A DNA stretch of 47,643 nucleotides, from NCBI GenBank assembly GCA_030038295.1, contig JASHPF010000345.1, forward strand, positions 1-47,643, in the 5' to 3' direction. Below are positions 33,566 to 42,339 of this stretch, one piece after another; position 1 is the first letter of the stretch; each line of letters starts with the position of its first letter. Made by a program: the position numbers and the translations under genes. Origin of the DNA: Streptosporangiaceae bacterium. GTDB lineage: Bacteria > Actinomycetota > Actinomycetes > Streptosporangiales > Streptosporangiaceae. The notes below the pieces were generated by a model that ran no database searches, had not been told where the DNA came from, and saw nothing but the letters and a program-made list of their open reading frames with translations.

Positions 33566-35101
33566 CTAGCTCGCGACGGCCTCGACCTGTGCCGGAGCCT
33601 GAGCCTGGCGGGCCAGCGGGCCGCGGCGGAACAGCGCTCCGCCGAGCACCGCGCCGCCGGCGAAGAAGGCCGACGTCCACCAGAACCCGACCGTGTACCC
33701 GTGCACGGCCGCGGCGGCCTCCAGCGCCCCGCGGGCCGCGGGCGAGGCGGCGATCGCCGAGCTGAGATGGCTCGCGACGTAGGCCGCGGCCGCGCTCGTG
33801 GCGATGGTGTTGAGCAGCGCGGTGCCGGTGGAGCCGCCGAGTTGCTGGCCGACGTTGATCGTGGCCGAGGCGACGCCGGCGTCGCGCGCGGCCATGCCGA
33901 AGGTGCCGGTGTTGATCGCCGCGGGCACCGTGGTACCGAGGCCCGCGCCGGTGACGACCAGTGGCCCGAGCACCGCACCGGCATACGAGGAGTGGACGCC
34001 GATCCGGGTGAGCCAGGCCATCCCGGCCGCCGCGACCAGGAGACCGACAGCCACGAGCGGCTTGGGCCCGGTGCGCGGCATCAGCACGATGTTGGAGACC
34101 TGACCGCACACGATGAGCATCAGGATGGCAGGCAGGAACGCCAGCCCGGTGGTCACTGGCGAGTAGCCGAGGATGGTCTGCAGGTAGTACGTCAGGAACA
34201 GGAACAGCCCGAACATCGCGGCCCCGACGATCAGGATGGTCAGAAAGGCCCCGCCCCGATTGCGGTCGAGCACAACCCGCGGCGGGAGCAGCGGACTCGG
34301 CGCGCGGAACTGCCACGCCGCGAACGCGGCCAGCAGCACACCGCCCGCGGCCAGGAACCCCCAGGACGAGGGTGCGCTCCAGCTGTGGGTCGCGGCGTTG
34401 GCGAGCCCGTAGACCAGGCAGAACATCGACCCCGATACCAACAGCACGCCGGGCACGTCAAGCCGGGCGCCTCGGCCCGACGGCCGTGCCGGTGACAGCA
34501 GCGCGGCCGCCCCGACCGCCGCCGCGGCGGCGAACAGGAGGTTCACGTACAAACACCAGCGCCAGCTGAGGTACTCGGTGAGCACGCCGCCGAGCAGCAG
34601 GCCCACGAGCCCGCCGCCGCCCGCGATGGCCCCGTAGACGCCGAAGGCCCGGCCCCGCTCCCGCGGATCACTGAACGTCGTGGTCAGCACCGACAGCGCC
34701 GCCGGTGCCAGCAGCGCGCCGAACGCTCCCTGACAGGCCCTGGCGACGATGAGCATCTCGAAGCTCACCGACGCACCGCCGACGGCCGAGGCTACCGCGA
34801 ATCCCGTCAGCCCCGTGAGGAACGTCAGCCGCCGGCCAAACAGGTCACCGAGCCGGCCGCCGAACAACAGCAGGCTGCCGAACGCCAGCGCGTAGGCCGT
34901 GATCACCCACTGCCGGTCGGCGTCGGTGAAGTGCAGCGCCCGCTGCGCCGACGGCAGCGCGATGTTCATGACGGTGATGTCCAGCACGATCATCAGCTGG
35001 GCGAGCCCCACCACGCCCAGCACGAACCAGCGCCGCCGGTCGTGCTGGCCGGCGGGCATCGCGGCGCGAGGAACGCGAGTTGCAGACATCACGGCCGCCA
35101 A
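33566..35101 (-). CDS. MFS drug/H+ antiporter, DHA2 (EmrB/QacA) type
   Basis: A 511-residue 14-helix exporter: QLMIVLDITVMNIALPSAQ in helix 1, motif A FGGRLGDLFGRRL, and GVYGAIAGGGGLVGLLLGG. The sequence parallels the 22.9-kb MFS protein closely in layout. Upstream of a GNAT gene on the same strand. A start at the internal Met of MSATRVPR is also possible. Substrate unknown. Confidence 0.92.
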   Translation of the reverse strand: MAAVMSATRVPRAAMPAGQHDRRRWFVLGVVGLAQLMIVLDITVMNIALPSAQRALHFTDADRQWVITAYALAFGSLLLFGGRLGDLFGRRLTFLTGLTGFAVASAVGGASVSFEMLIVARACQGAFGALLAPAALSVLTTTFSDPRERGRAFGVYGAIAGGGGLVGLLLGGVLTEYLSWRWCLYVNLLFAAAAAVGAAALLSPARPSGRGARLDVPGVLLVSGSMFCLVYGLANAATHSWSAPSSWGFLAAGGVLLAAFAAWQFRAPSPLLPPRVVLDRNRGGAFLTILIVGAAMFGLFLFLTYYLQTILGYSPVTTGLAFLPAILMLIVCGQVSNIVLMPRTGPKPLVAVGLLVAAAGMAWLTRIGVHSSYAGAVLGPLVVTGAGLGTTVPAAINTGTFGMAARDAGVASATINVGQQLGGSTGTALLNTIATSAAAAYVASHLSSAIAASPAARGALEAAAAVHGYTVGFWWTSAFFAGGAVLGGALFRRGPLARQAQAPAQVEAVAS

Positions 35102-35256
35102 TCTGGGGTCGCCGAGATTCGGGTGATTTCCCCCTCAAGAGCCCCTTGCCAGCTCCAGCAAATCACACCGACCGTGCAACGAGGAGTCACGGTGCCAGTA
35201 CCCTCACCGAAGACCGGATTGCTTAGGACGGCCGTCTTCGGGGGATCAGGAGGGTT

Positions 35257-36381
35257 ATGACCGGCCCGGCTGCAGTGCCCGGACTGAACCGCAGTGATGT
35301 GCGCGGCCCGGGACTCACCAGGGTCCGCGCGGGCACGGGGTTTCGATATCTTGGCGCGGACGGGGCCGAGATCACCGATTCGGACACGCTCCGGCGCATT
35401 CGAGCGCTTGTGCTGCCGCCTGCCTGGACCGGTGTCTGGATCTCCCCTGACGCGCTCGGTCACATCCAGGCCACGGGGATTGATAGCCGCGGGCGCACTC
35501 AGTACCGCTACCACGAGCTGTGGCGACAGCAGCGGGACGAGCAGAAGTACGAGCACATGCTGCGATTCGCGGCAGCCCTTCCCGGGCTGCGCGACACGAC
35601 CCGGCGCGACCTCGGCCGTCGGCCGCTCGACCGGGGCAGAGTGGCGGCCGCCGCCGTCCGACTGATCGACCTCGGGCTGTTCCGGGTGGGCGGCGAACGC
35701 TACGCCGAGCTAGATCATCACTACGGTGCCGTCACGCTGGAGAAGCGCCATGTCAGCATCCGGCGGGATGGCCTGCACTTCGACTATGTCGGCAAGGAGG
35801 GCAAGGAACGAGCCATCACGGTCACCGACGCCGCCGTGCTGCCCACCGTGCGCGCGCTTGCCCGCGCCGATAACGGGCTGAGCGCGCTGTTCTGCTTCCG
35901 CGACGCGCGCAGCGCCTGGAATCCGATTCACTCGCACGACGTGAGCGCGTATATCGCGGAGAACTCAGGCGGTCACTTCACCGCCAAGGAATTCCGCACG
36001 TGGAATGCCACGCTGCTGATGGCCTTGCTGCTGGCGGCGGCCGGCCCGCCGGCCTCCGAGCGGGCGGCGAGGACCGCGATCAGGGAATCCATCCGGGGAG
36101 TGGCGCAGTGGCTCGGCGACACGCCGGCGGTGGCGCGCGCGTCGTACATCGACCCGCGGATCGTCAGCCACTACGAGTCAGGAAGCCTGGCCCGGGTTCC
36201 GATCCAGTCTGCCCGGCTTCCGGTCGACGAGTCAGCCGAGCACGCGGTGGCGGCCCTGCTGGCATCCGCGGTCGATGAGACCCTTGTCCCACCTCGCCAG
36301 CGGACCTCCCAGACGGCGGTAGACCGAGCGCGCGCTGCGGGTCAGCAGCGGTCGTCGGCCGGGTCGCCGACCAACGCGTAA
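35257..36381 (+). CDS. Eukaryotic-type DNA topoisomerase IB
   Basis: A 374-residue poxvirus-like type IB topoisomerase, which relaxes supercoils through a transient 3'-phosphotyrosine. The N-terminal domain carries FRYLGADGAEITD, LRRIRALVLPPAWTGVWI and ATGIDSRGRTQYRYHE. Catalytic features are an Arg near ALPGLRDTTRRD, the KEGKER loop, a HFTAKEFRTWNAT helix (the HxxK/R region) and the nucleophile Tyr in SYIDPRI. GGAGGG precedes the ATG. Bacterial members are common in actinobacteria and dispensable for growth. Its 3' end overlaps the convergent MFS gene by 40 nt. Confidence 0.93.
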   Translation: MTGPAAVPGLNRSDVRGPGLTRVRAGTGFRYLGADGAEITDSDTLRRIRALVLPPAWTGVWISPDALGHIQATGIDSRGRTQYRYHELWRQQRDEQKYEHMLRFAAALPGLRDTTRRDLGRRPLDRGRVAAAAVRLIDLGLFRVGGERYAELDHHYGAVTLEKRHVSIRRDGLHFDYVGKEGKERAITVTDAAVLPTVRALARADNGLSALFCFRDARSAWNPIHSHDVSAYIAENSGGHFTAKEFRTWNATLLMALLLAAAGPPASERAARTAIRESIRGVAQWLGDTPAVARASYIDPRIVSHYESGSLARVPIQSARLPVDESAEHAVAALLASAVDETLVPPRQRTSQTAVDRARAAGQQRSSAGSPTNA

Positions 36382-37967
36382 GCCGACAGCGACTCGGCCG
36401 TGGCGGCGGCTTCATCCGCCGGGCCCGCGCCGGGATGCTGGCCCGCCGCCCTGGCGGGCAGGAAGATCACCGCGGCGAGCGCGGCCATGGCCGTCGCGCC
36501 CGCGGCCACGAACGAACCCTGGTGAAAGCCGGACATGTAGGCGGCGCGGACGGCAGCCACGGCCAGCTCCCGCAGCCCAGCGGGAGCGTGCCCGGCGATT
36601 TCCAGGCCGGCGGCGACAGACTGGCGCGCCTGCGCGGCCACGGGTGCGGGCACCCCGACGCTAGCCAGCGCGGAACCGAGGTGGCTCCCGTACGCGGAGC
36701 TCAGGACGGAGCCGACGATCGCCACTCCGAGCGTCCCGCCAACCTCCCTGGTGGTGTCGTTGACCGCCGAGCCGACGCCCGCCTTGCCCAGCGGCAGCGC
36801 GCCCATGATGGCTTCGGTGGCCGGGCTGCTGGTGAGTCCGAGGCCGGCTGCCATCAGCGCCATTGCCACGATGATCCGCCCCCAGTACGGAGAGTCGGCG
36901 CCGGTGCCGGCGGCGACCACGAAGCCCGCGCTCATCAGGACGAGGCCCGCGGCGACGACGGCCTTGGTCCCCATGCGCTTCATCAGCGTGATCGCGACCG
37001 GGGAGACCGCCCCCGTCACGATGGCGAACGGGAGGGTCGCGACCCCGGCGCGCAGCGGGTCATAGCCGCGGACCAGCTGGAAGTACTGGGTGACCAGGAA
37101 GATGAAGCCGAACAGGCCGAAGAAGGCCAGGGCGATCGCGCCACTCGCCGCGGTGAACCGCATGTTGCGGAACAGCCGCACGTCCAGCATCGGGTCAGGG
37201 CGCCGCAGCTGCCATCCGACGAACGCGGCTAGCGTCACCACGGACCCGGCAAAGCCGCCGATCGTGACGGCCGAGCCCCAGCCGTGAGTGGGCGCCTCGA
37301 TCACGGTCCACGTCAGCAGGCCCACGCCGGCCACGGAGAGCAGCGCGCCGAGCGGGTCAAAGCGGCCGGCGCGCGGGTCCCGCGACTCGGGCAGCAGCCA
37401 CATCCCGGCTGCGAGCGCGACCGCGACGATCGGCACGTTGACGAGGAAGACCGAGCTCCAGGCGAAGTGCCGCAGCAGCAGACCGCCCGTTACCGGGCCG
37501 ATGGCGACGGCCAGCCCGGACACACCAGACCAGATGCCGATCGCGGTCGCCCGCTCGCGAGCGACCGTAAATACGTTCGTGAGCAGGGCGAGCGTCGCCG
37601 GGTAGATCAGCGCCGCCGCCACGCCCATCGCGGCGCGCGCGGCGATCAGCTCGCCGGTACTGCGCGACAGCGCCGCGGCCACCGACGTGACCGCGAACAG
37701 CACGAGCCCGGCCTGCAGGGCCCGGCGTCGGCCGAGCCGGTCACTGACGTTGCCGCCGACGATCAGCAATCCGGCGAACACCAGGCTGTAGGCGTCGACG
37801 ACCCACTGCAGATCCTGGGTGGAGGCGGCTAGCCGCCGGCTGATCGTCGGCAGCGCGACGTTGACGATCGTGTTGTCGACAACGACAAGGAGCACACTGA
37901 GACACAGCACCGCCAGAATCCACCAGCGTCGGCTGTCTGGCCTGCGCGCCAGGATGGCCGTTGCCAT
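36342..37967 (-). CDS. MFS drug/H+ antiporter, DHA2 (EmrB/QacA) type
   Basis: A 541-residue 14-helix exporter: LSVLLVVVDNTIVNVALPTIS, motif A-like NVSDRLGRRRALQAG, and the mid-protein GIWSGVSGLAVAIGPVTGG. Divergent from a TetR gene, the usual arrangement for a drug-inducible efflux pump repressed by its neighbour. The AT-rich 37968-38051 interval holds the promoter. Its 3' end overlaps the topoisomerase gene on the other strand. Confidence 0.92.
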   Translation of the reverse strand: MATAILARRPDSRRWWILAVLCLSVLLVVVDNTIVNVALPTISRRLAASTQDLQWVVDAYSLVFAGLLIVGGNVSDRLGRRRALQAGLVLFAVTSVAAALSRSTGELIAARAAMGVAAALIYPATLALLTNVFTVARERATAIGIWSGVSGLAVAIGPVTGGLLLRHFAWSSVFLVNVPIVAVALAAGMWLLPESRDPRAGRFDPLGALLSVAGVGLLTWTVIEAPTHGWGSAVTIGGFAGSVVTLAAFVGWQLRRPDPMLDVRLFRNMRFTAASGAIALAFFGLFGFIFLVTQYFQLVRGYDPLRAGVATLPFAIVTGAVSPVAITLMKRMGTKAVVAAGLVLMSAGFVVAAGTGADSPYWGRIIVAMALMAAGLGLTSSPATEAIMGALPLGKAGVGSAVNDTTREVGGTLGVAIVGSVLSSAYGSHLGSALASVGVPAPVAAQARQSVAAGLEIAGHAPAGLRELAVAAVRAAYMSGFHQGSFVAAGATAMAALAAVIFLPARAAGQHPGAGPADEAAATAESLSAYALVGDPADDRC

Positions 37968-38051
37968 GGGAGCCTCCTATAGATTGACGTACTAATATTG
38001 TGTAACGTTGTTCTATAACTTGTCAAGGGACAGCGAGTCAAGGGGACAGCG
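37968..38051. promoter_or_regulatory. AT-rich divergent MFS/TetR promoter region
   Basis: Bases ~37980-38027 are markedly AT-rich against the surrounding sequence. On the minus strand TTGACA followed 16 bp later by TACACA makes a promoter candidate for the MFS gene, with GGAGG ahead of its ATG. On the plus strand TTGACG lies at 37983-37988. I see no perfect palindrome, so the TetR operator is not pinned down. Confidence 0.5.
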
Positions 38052-38690
38052 ATGGGTGCGACGAGCGGAGCCGGGAACGCGATCGCGCGGCGATCACGCA
38101 CGCCGAGCGTGAACGTCGAGCGGGAGCTGATCGCGGCCGCCGAGGCCGTGCTGGTCCGCGACGGGCCAGGTGGCGTGACGGTCCGGGCCGTGGCGCAGGA
38201 GGCGGGCATCGCGCCGATGGGCGTCTATAACCGGCTCGGCGGCAAGGAGGGCCTGGTTAACGCCCTGCTGATTATCGGGTTCGACCGGCTCCGGGCAGCC
38301 ATCGAAGCGGGGGAGGAGCCGGACATGCTCGAGCGGCTGCGCGCCTGCGGCCTGCGCTACCGCCAGTTCGCGCTGGATAACCGGCACTTCTACGCGATCA
38401 TGTTCGAGGACGCGATCCCGCATGAGCGCAGCTCGGCGGAGGTCGCGCAGCACGCCGCGGCTGCGTTCGGCGCGCTCGTGCGGAATGTCGAGGCGGCGGC
38501 AGCGACCGGCCAGATCGTGGCCATCGACCCGCGCGAGGTCGCGCAGCAGATCTGGAGCTCGGTGCACGGCGCCATGGCGCTCGAACTCAAGGACCTGGTG
38601 CTGACGCCTGACCCGGAGGCCACCTACCGGGCGGCCGTGGACACCATGCTCCGCGGCCTGGCCAAGCCCGGTCCCGGCGGGTCCGGCTAG
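38052..38690 (+). CDS. TetR-family repressor
   Basis: A 212-residue regulator: ELIAAAEAVLVRDGPGGVTVRAVAQEAGIAPMGVYNRLGGKEGLVNALL is the TetR HTH, with the recognition helix at APMGVYNRLGGKE. The C-terminal ligand domain (RACGLRYRQFALDNRHFYAIMFED) resembles the WHG-type TetR C-terminus. Divergent from the MFS exporter at 36342, which it likely represses, with release by an exported drug. Confidence 0.92.
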   Translation: MGATSGAGNAIARRSRTPSVNVERELIAAAEAVLVRDGPGGVTVRAVAQEAGIAPMGVYNRLGGKEGLVNALLIIGFDRLRAAIEAGEEPDMLERLRACGLRYRQFALDNRHFYAIMFEDAIPHERSSAEVAQHAAAAFGALVRNVEAAAATGQIVAIDPREVAQQIWSSVHGAMALELKDLVLTPDPEATYRAAVDTMLRGLAKPGPGGSG

Positions 38691-38691
38691 G

Positions 38692-39525
38692 TCAGCGGTC
38701 CCCGGTGCGCGCCGCGGTCACGGCGACGGTGGTGTAGTGCATGGTGAAGCTGCCCCCCATGGCGTCGATCACGGCCCCGATGCCCGCCAGCACCGTGGCC
38801 ACCTGGTCCGGTGCGAGCTGCGTGAGGGAGCCGAGCGTCGGCAGCTGATCCAGCCACTGGTCGCGGGTGTAGCGGTGCTCCCAGTCGAACTGCCACCGCT
38901 CTGGCTCGGTGAACCTGCCCGCGGCGCGGATGGCAGCGGCGATCCTGGCAAACAGCGGCTCGTAGAGCTCAAGCGCAGCCGCCGGCTGCTGGCTGACGCG
39001 GGCGAACGGCGAGTCAGGCGCCACCCGCCGGTAGACCTCGGCGGAGGCCGCCGTGACCTCGGGCGGGGCCTGGAACACGTGATGGAACGGGGCGAGCAGG
39101 CCGCCGGGCCGCAGGACCCGCGCCGCCTTGGCCGCGCCCGCGACCGGATCAACCCAGTGCCAGGCCGTACCGGCGATGACCGCGTCGAACTCCCGCGCCG
39201 CCGGGTCCCACGCCTCGAACGTCGCGATCTCGACGGCCACCCCGGTGCGCCGCGCGAAGTCCGCCATCCGGGCGTCCGGCTCGACGCCGAGCACCCGGCA
39301 GCCTACGGCCTGGAACTGGCGGGCTTCGATGCCAGTGCCGCAGCCGACGTCCAGGACGTCGGGACCGGGGCTGGCGGCGACGATCCGGGTCACCAGGGAG
39401 TCGGGATAAGGCGGTCGGGTCCGGTCGTAGCGCTCGGCGTCGACGCCGAACGACTGGGCCACCTCCCGGTGCTGATGGGACTCACGGACGGGCGGGGCCG
39501 GCTGCTCCGGCGGTATAGTGGTCAT
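38692..39525 (-). CDS. Class I SAM-dependent methyltransferase
   Basis: A 277-residue methyltransferase: SFGVDAERYDRTRPPYPDSL, motif I VLDVGCGTGIEARQF, the acidic loop GVEPDARMADFAR, and FDAVIAGTAWHWVDP (post-II). The family often acts on small-molecule natural products but the substrate is unknown. It ends 1 nt after the TetR gene at 38690, tail to tail. It diverges from a second TetR gene; its ATG sits beside the shared operator, and no Shine-Dalgarno is seen. Confidence 0.9.
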   Translation of the reverse strand: MTTIPPEQPAPPVRESHQHREVAQSFGVDAERYDRTRPPYPDSLVTRIVAASPGPDVLDVGCGTGIEARQFQAVGCRVLGVEPDARMADFARRTGVAVEIATFEAWDPAAREFDAVIAGTAWHWVDPVAGAAKAARVLRPGGLLAPFHHVFQAPPEVTAASAEVYRRVAPDSPFARVSQQPAAALELYEPLFARIAAAIRAAGRFTEPERWQFDWEHRYTRDQWLDQLPTLGSLTQLAPDQVATVLAGIGAVIDAMGGSFTMHYTTVAVTAARTGDR

Positions 39526-39526
39526 G

Positions 39527-39560
39527 CGCCCACTTTAAATGGGCGTGCGCCCACTTAAAG
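39527..39560. promoter_or_regulatory. Operator cluster between methyltransferase and TetR genes
   Basis: CGCCCA-ctttaaa-TGGGCG (39527-39545) is a perfect 6-bp inverted repeat. The left half recurs as CGCCCACTTAAAG at 39548-39560, so the direct repeats are 21 bp (two helical turns) apart. It abuts the methyltransferase ATG. The likely ligand is the divergent TetR protein at 39595. Confidence 0.7.
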
Positions 39561-39594
39561 GTCGTTTCGCGCACGGCGAAGGGAACGGTGGCCG

Positions 39595-40188
39595 GTGCCG
39601 ACAGGGGTGGCCATCCGCGACGCTCGCCAGCAGTTGTTCGAGGCCGCCGACCGCATCCTGGTGCGGGCCGGGCCGAGCGCGCTGACCAGCCGGGCGGTGA
39701 CGGCAGAAGCAGGCGTCGCCAAGGGTGTGCTGCATCGCCACTTCGCCGACTTCGACGCCTTTCTCGCCGAGTTTGTGCTCGACCGCGCCGACCGGATGGA
39801 CAGCGACGCCGCCACCCTGCGCGAAGCCGCGGGCTCCGGCACGGTCGCGGGCAACCTCACCGCCGCGCTGATCGCCCTGTTCGGATCCGTTGCGGTGGCG
39901 ATCGTGCCGCTGATCACCTTCAGGGACGAGCTGCGCGCAGCGCTACGCGAGACGTGGCCGGCCGGAGTTCCGGTGCTGACCGACGCGGTAGGCATGATCT
40001 CGGCCTACCTCGCGGTGGAACGCGACCTCGGCCGGATAGCGGCCGACGCGGATGTCGACATGCTGGCGCCCATGCTCATCGGGACGGCACACCTGCTGTA
40101 CGCGGACCGGAACGGACCGCCGCCGACGGCCGCCACGGTCCGCAGGACGGTAACATCGGCGCTCGCCGGCGTCCTGCGAGACGGCTGA
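39595..40188 (+). CDS. TetR-family repressor
   Basis: A 197-residue regulator with N-terminal HTH (LFEAADRILVRAGPSALTSRAVTAEAGVAKGVLHRHFADFDAFLAEFV). The C-terminal domain is a divergent ligand pocket. GTG 39595 is taken as the start, though a second GTG five codons on is possible. It is divergent from the methyltransferase and converges on the RNA m5C methyltransferase gene (24 bp between ends), so it marks the edge of the RNA-modification island rather than clearly belonging to it. Confidence 0.9.
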   Translation: MPTGVAIRDARQQLFEAADRILVRAGPSALTSRAVTAEAGVAKGVLHRHFADFDAFLAEFVLDRADRMDSDAATLREAAGSGTVAGNLTAALIALFGSVAVAIVPLITFRDELRAALRETWPAGVPVLTDAVGMISAYLAVERDLGRIAADADVDMLAPMLIGTAHLLYADRNGPPPTAATVRRTVTSALAGVLRDG

Positions 40189-40212
40189 CAGCAGAGCGCC
40201 GGTGTGCCGCGG

Positions 40213-41154
40213 TTATCGCGTCTTGACCAGCTTCGCCGCGAAGAACGCCTCGAAGTGCTCGGTAGGGAGCACGCGCAGAGCGTTCCCCAGCGCCGGCGCG
40301 AACCGGTAGCCGCGCCACGCGCCGAGGCCAGGGCGGAAGTTCGGCTGGTCGAGCAGGGCCGGGCGCACGTCGAGGTCGTCGTGGCGGCGAAGTACCTGGC
40401 TCACCGGGAACTCGTTCTCCTCCGGTGCGATCGTGCAGGTGGAGTACACCATCGTGCCGCCAGGCCGGAGCAGCCGGTACGCCGCCTCCAGCATTCTGGT
40501 CTGCCGGTACTTGTACCGATCGATGCGCTCCTGCGACCAGTACCGCAGCGCGTCCGAGCGGCTCAGGTCGATGCGTCCCTCGCCCGAGCACTGCACGTCG
40601 AGCAGGATCCGGTCAAACGTGTCGGCGGGCAGTTCCTTGTCGAGGTACTGCGCGGGGATAGAGGTCAGCTTCTCGTACGGCACCCGGTACAACCGGGCCA
40701 GGTCGCGCAGCTTGTCCGCGCGCGGGGCGATCGCGTCGTTGAGCCAGAGCCGTGCCGCGCCGTGGGTGCGCGCGGCGATGTGGAAGGCCTTGCCGCCGGG
40801 CGCAGCCGCCGTGTCCAGGATCAGCTCACCGGGCTGCGGGTCGAGCAGGACGACCGGGATGAGGCTCGAGGCGTTCTGGATGTAGACCAGGCCCTGCTCG
40901 GCCAGGGGGATGGCGGCGGCGCATCCAGTGTCGGCCAGGCAGAAGTACGTGTCGGCGCACCACGACACGGGCTCCACCTCCGGCATCACCGCGACCAGGT
41001 CCGCCAGGATCTCCTCGGCCGGGGCGGCCAGCCGGTTCACCCGCACCGTGCTGGACCGCGGGCCGGCCAGCAGCCTCGGCACCTCCGCTGGACGTACCCC
41101 GTACACCTCGGCGATGCGGCCGGTGAACGCGGCGCGCTTACGTGGGTCCGTCAT
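40213..41154 (-). CDS. RNA (cytosine-C5) methyltransferase, RsmB/RsmF/NSUN family
   Basis: A 313-residue SAM-dependent m5C methyltransferase. Motif I is LDTAAAPGGKAFHIA, motif IV is DVQCSGEGR and motif VI STCTIAPEEN with the catalytic Cys; classical motif IV is DAPCSGxG, so a Pro-to-Gln change is present. The C-terminal RFAPALGNALRVLPTEHFEAFFAAKL ends the fold without a PUA extension. RsmF acts on 16S C1407 and RsmB on C967. The ATG at 41154 sits 10 nt after queD. Clustering with the que/tgt genes suggests a decoding-site or tRNA target; the target cannot be read from sequence. Confidence 0.9.
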   Translation of the reverse strand: MTDPRKRAAFTGRIAEVYGVRPAEVPRLLAGPRSSTVRVNRLAAPAEEILADLVAVMPEVEPVSWCADTYFCLADTGCAAAIPLAEQGLVYIQNASSLIPVVLLDPQPGELILDTAAAPGGKAFHIAARTHGAARLWLNDAIAPRADKLRDLARLYRVPYEKLTSIPAQYLDKELPADTFDRILLDVQCSGEGRIDLSRSDALRYWSQERIDRYKYRQTRMLEAAYRLLRPGGTMVYSTCTIAPEENEFPVSQVLRRHDDLDVRPALLDQPNFRPGLGAWRGYRFAPALGNALRVLPTEHFEAFFAAKLVKTR

Positions 41155-41164
41155 AGCCGGGCCG

Positions 41165-41518
41165 TCACTCGCCGCGGTAGACGCAGCCCGACGTGCACGT
41201 CTCGCGAACCACGACGGCCGACAACGGCAGCCCAGGCTGGAGCCGGGTCCAGATCCACTGCGCCAGCACCTCGCTGGTCGGGTTCTCGAGCCCGGGCACC
41301 TCGTTGAGAAAGTTGTGGTCGAGCTGGGCGTGCAGCGGCGCGAACGCCGACGCGATGTCCCCGAAGTCTGCGACCCAGCCGGTGTCCGGGTCGACCGGCC
41401 CGGCGATGTGCACCTCGACCCGGTAGGTGTGACCGTGCAGGCGCCCGCACTTGTGCCCGGCCGGCACGCGGGGGAGCTGATGCGCTGCGTCGAACCGGAA
41501 CTCGCGGAAGATCTCCAT
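41165..41518 (-). CDS. queD: QueD: 6-carboxytetrahydropterin synthase
   Basis: A 117-residue PTPS-family enzyme converting dihydroneopterin triphosphate to 6-carboxytetrahydropterin, step 2 of preQ0 synthesis. Zinc ligands and catalytic Cys are in FRFDAAHQL and [13 protein letters not shown] (CxxxHGH is the QueD hallmark), with ADFGDI and LDHNFLN following. Its ATG is at 41516-41518, directly beside the queC stop. Full length for the family. Confidence 0.95.
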   Translation of the reverse strand: MEIFREFRFDAAHQLPRVPAGHKCGRLHGHTYRVEVHIAGPVDPDTGWVADFGDIASAFAPLHAQLDHNFLNEVPGLENPTSEVLAQWIWTRLQPGLPLSAVVVRETCTSGCVYRGE

Positions 41519-42220
41519 CTAGAGCGCCGGGTCCGCGAGGCCGGCTTCGGCGAAGCCGCGCGCGCGCAGCAGGCAGGAGTCGCACGCGCCGCACGGCCGA
41601 CCGTCGACCGGGTCGTAGCAGCTGTGGGTAAGGCTGTAGTCGACGCCAAGCGCCAGGCCGCGCCGAATGGTCTCGGCCTTGGTCAGGCTGATCAGAGGCG
41701 TGTGAATGGTCAGCTTCTGGCGGCCCTCGACCGCGGCCTTTGTCGCGAGGCGCGCCATGGCCTGATACGCCTCGATGAACTCCGGCCGGCAGTCCGGGTA
41801 GCCGCTGTAGTCGATCGCGCTGACCCCGATGTAGATGTCGGCGGCGTCGAGCACCTCTGCCCACGCCAGCCCGAATGACAGGAAGATCGTGTTGCGAGCC
41901 GGTACGTAGGTGACCGGGATCTCGGCGCCGAGGTCGTCGCCGGGCGCGTGGCGGGGGACGCGCACTGCTCCGTCGGTGAGCGCAGAACCGCCAAAGGCGC
42001 GCAGGTCGATGTCGGCGATCCGATGCTCGGTCGCGCCCAGCTGCTCCGCCACCCGGCGCGCCGCGGCCAGCTCCACCTCGTGTCGCTGCCCATACCGGAA
42101 ACTCAGCGCATAGGCCTCGAAACCGTCGCTGCGCGCGATCGCCAGCACCGTCGACGAGTCGAGCCCACCGCTGAGCAGCACTACCGCCCTTGGTGGCCGG
42201 CCCGTGCCGTCTGAAGCCAC
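41519..42220 (-). CDS. queC: QueC: 7-cyano-7-deazaguanine (preQ0) synthase
   Basis: A 233-residue ATP-dependent enzyme that turns 7-carboxy-7-deazaguanine and ammonia into preQ0. The PP-loop is [12 protein letters not shown], with [12 protein letters not shown] and [13 protein letters not shown], and the zinc cysteines lie in [20 protein letters not shown]. The track starts at 42301, but GTG 42220 opens the domain and is preceded by the purine-rich AGGCGAGA. It is the first gene of the minus operon, divergent from queF across a 119-bp region. Essential for the other que genes in the island to matter. Confidence 0.95.
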   Translation of the reverse strand: MASDGTGRPPRAVVLLSGGLDSSTVLAIARSDGFEAYALSFRYGQRHEVELAAARRVAEQLGATEHRIADIDLRAFGGSALTDGAVRVPRHAPGDDLGAEIPVTYVPARNTIFLSFGLAWAEVLDAADIYIGVSAIDYSGYPDCRPEFIEAYQAMARLATKAAVEGRQKLTIHTPLISLTKAETIRRGLALGVDYSLTHSCYDPVDGRPCGACDSCLLRARGFAEAGLADPAL

Positions 42221-42275
42221 GATTCTCGCCTGCCTTACCGTCGCGCGTCGGCTCGTTTCTGGCAGCCTACCAGCG

Positions 42276-42304
42276 CGTTTGCGGCAGGCTCCGGCGCGCA
42301 AACG
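42276..42304. promoter_or_regulatory. Inverted repeat in the queC/queF divergent region
   Basis: CGTTTGCG (42276-42283) and CGCAAACG (42297-42304) pair perfectly around a 13-nt spacer. An alternative pairing AGCCT with AGGCT partly overlaps the left arm. The position suits a shared operator for the two divergent operons; an RNA role is less likely on the queF side, which looks leaderless. Confidence 0.5.
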
Positions 42305-42327
42305 GGGGCCACCGCGGGCCGCGCGAC

Positions 42328-42333
42328 TACACT
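42328..42333 (+). promoter_or_regulatory. -10 box (TACACT) for a leaderless queF transcript
   Basis: TACACT matches the TANNNT -10 pattern and ends 6 nt before the queF ATG at 42340. No Shine-Dalgarno precedes this ATG, so the mRNA probably begins at the start codon itself. This would drive the whole six-gene plus-strand operon. Confidence 0.55.
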
Positions 42334-42339
42334 GGCCGC

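Noticed and set aside
33494-34495. 333-aa plus-strand ORF opposite the MFS exporter
   Set aside because: Arg/Gly/Glu-rich with no hydrophobic segments, complementary to clear transmembrane helices on the other strand.
42221-42339. preQ1 riboswitch between queC and queF
   Set aside because: No A-rich tail or recognisable preQ1 aptamer pattern, and the queF transcript appears leaderless, leaving no 5' UTR to fold.
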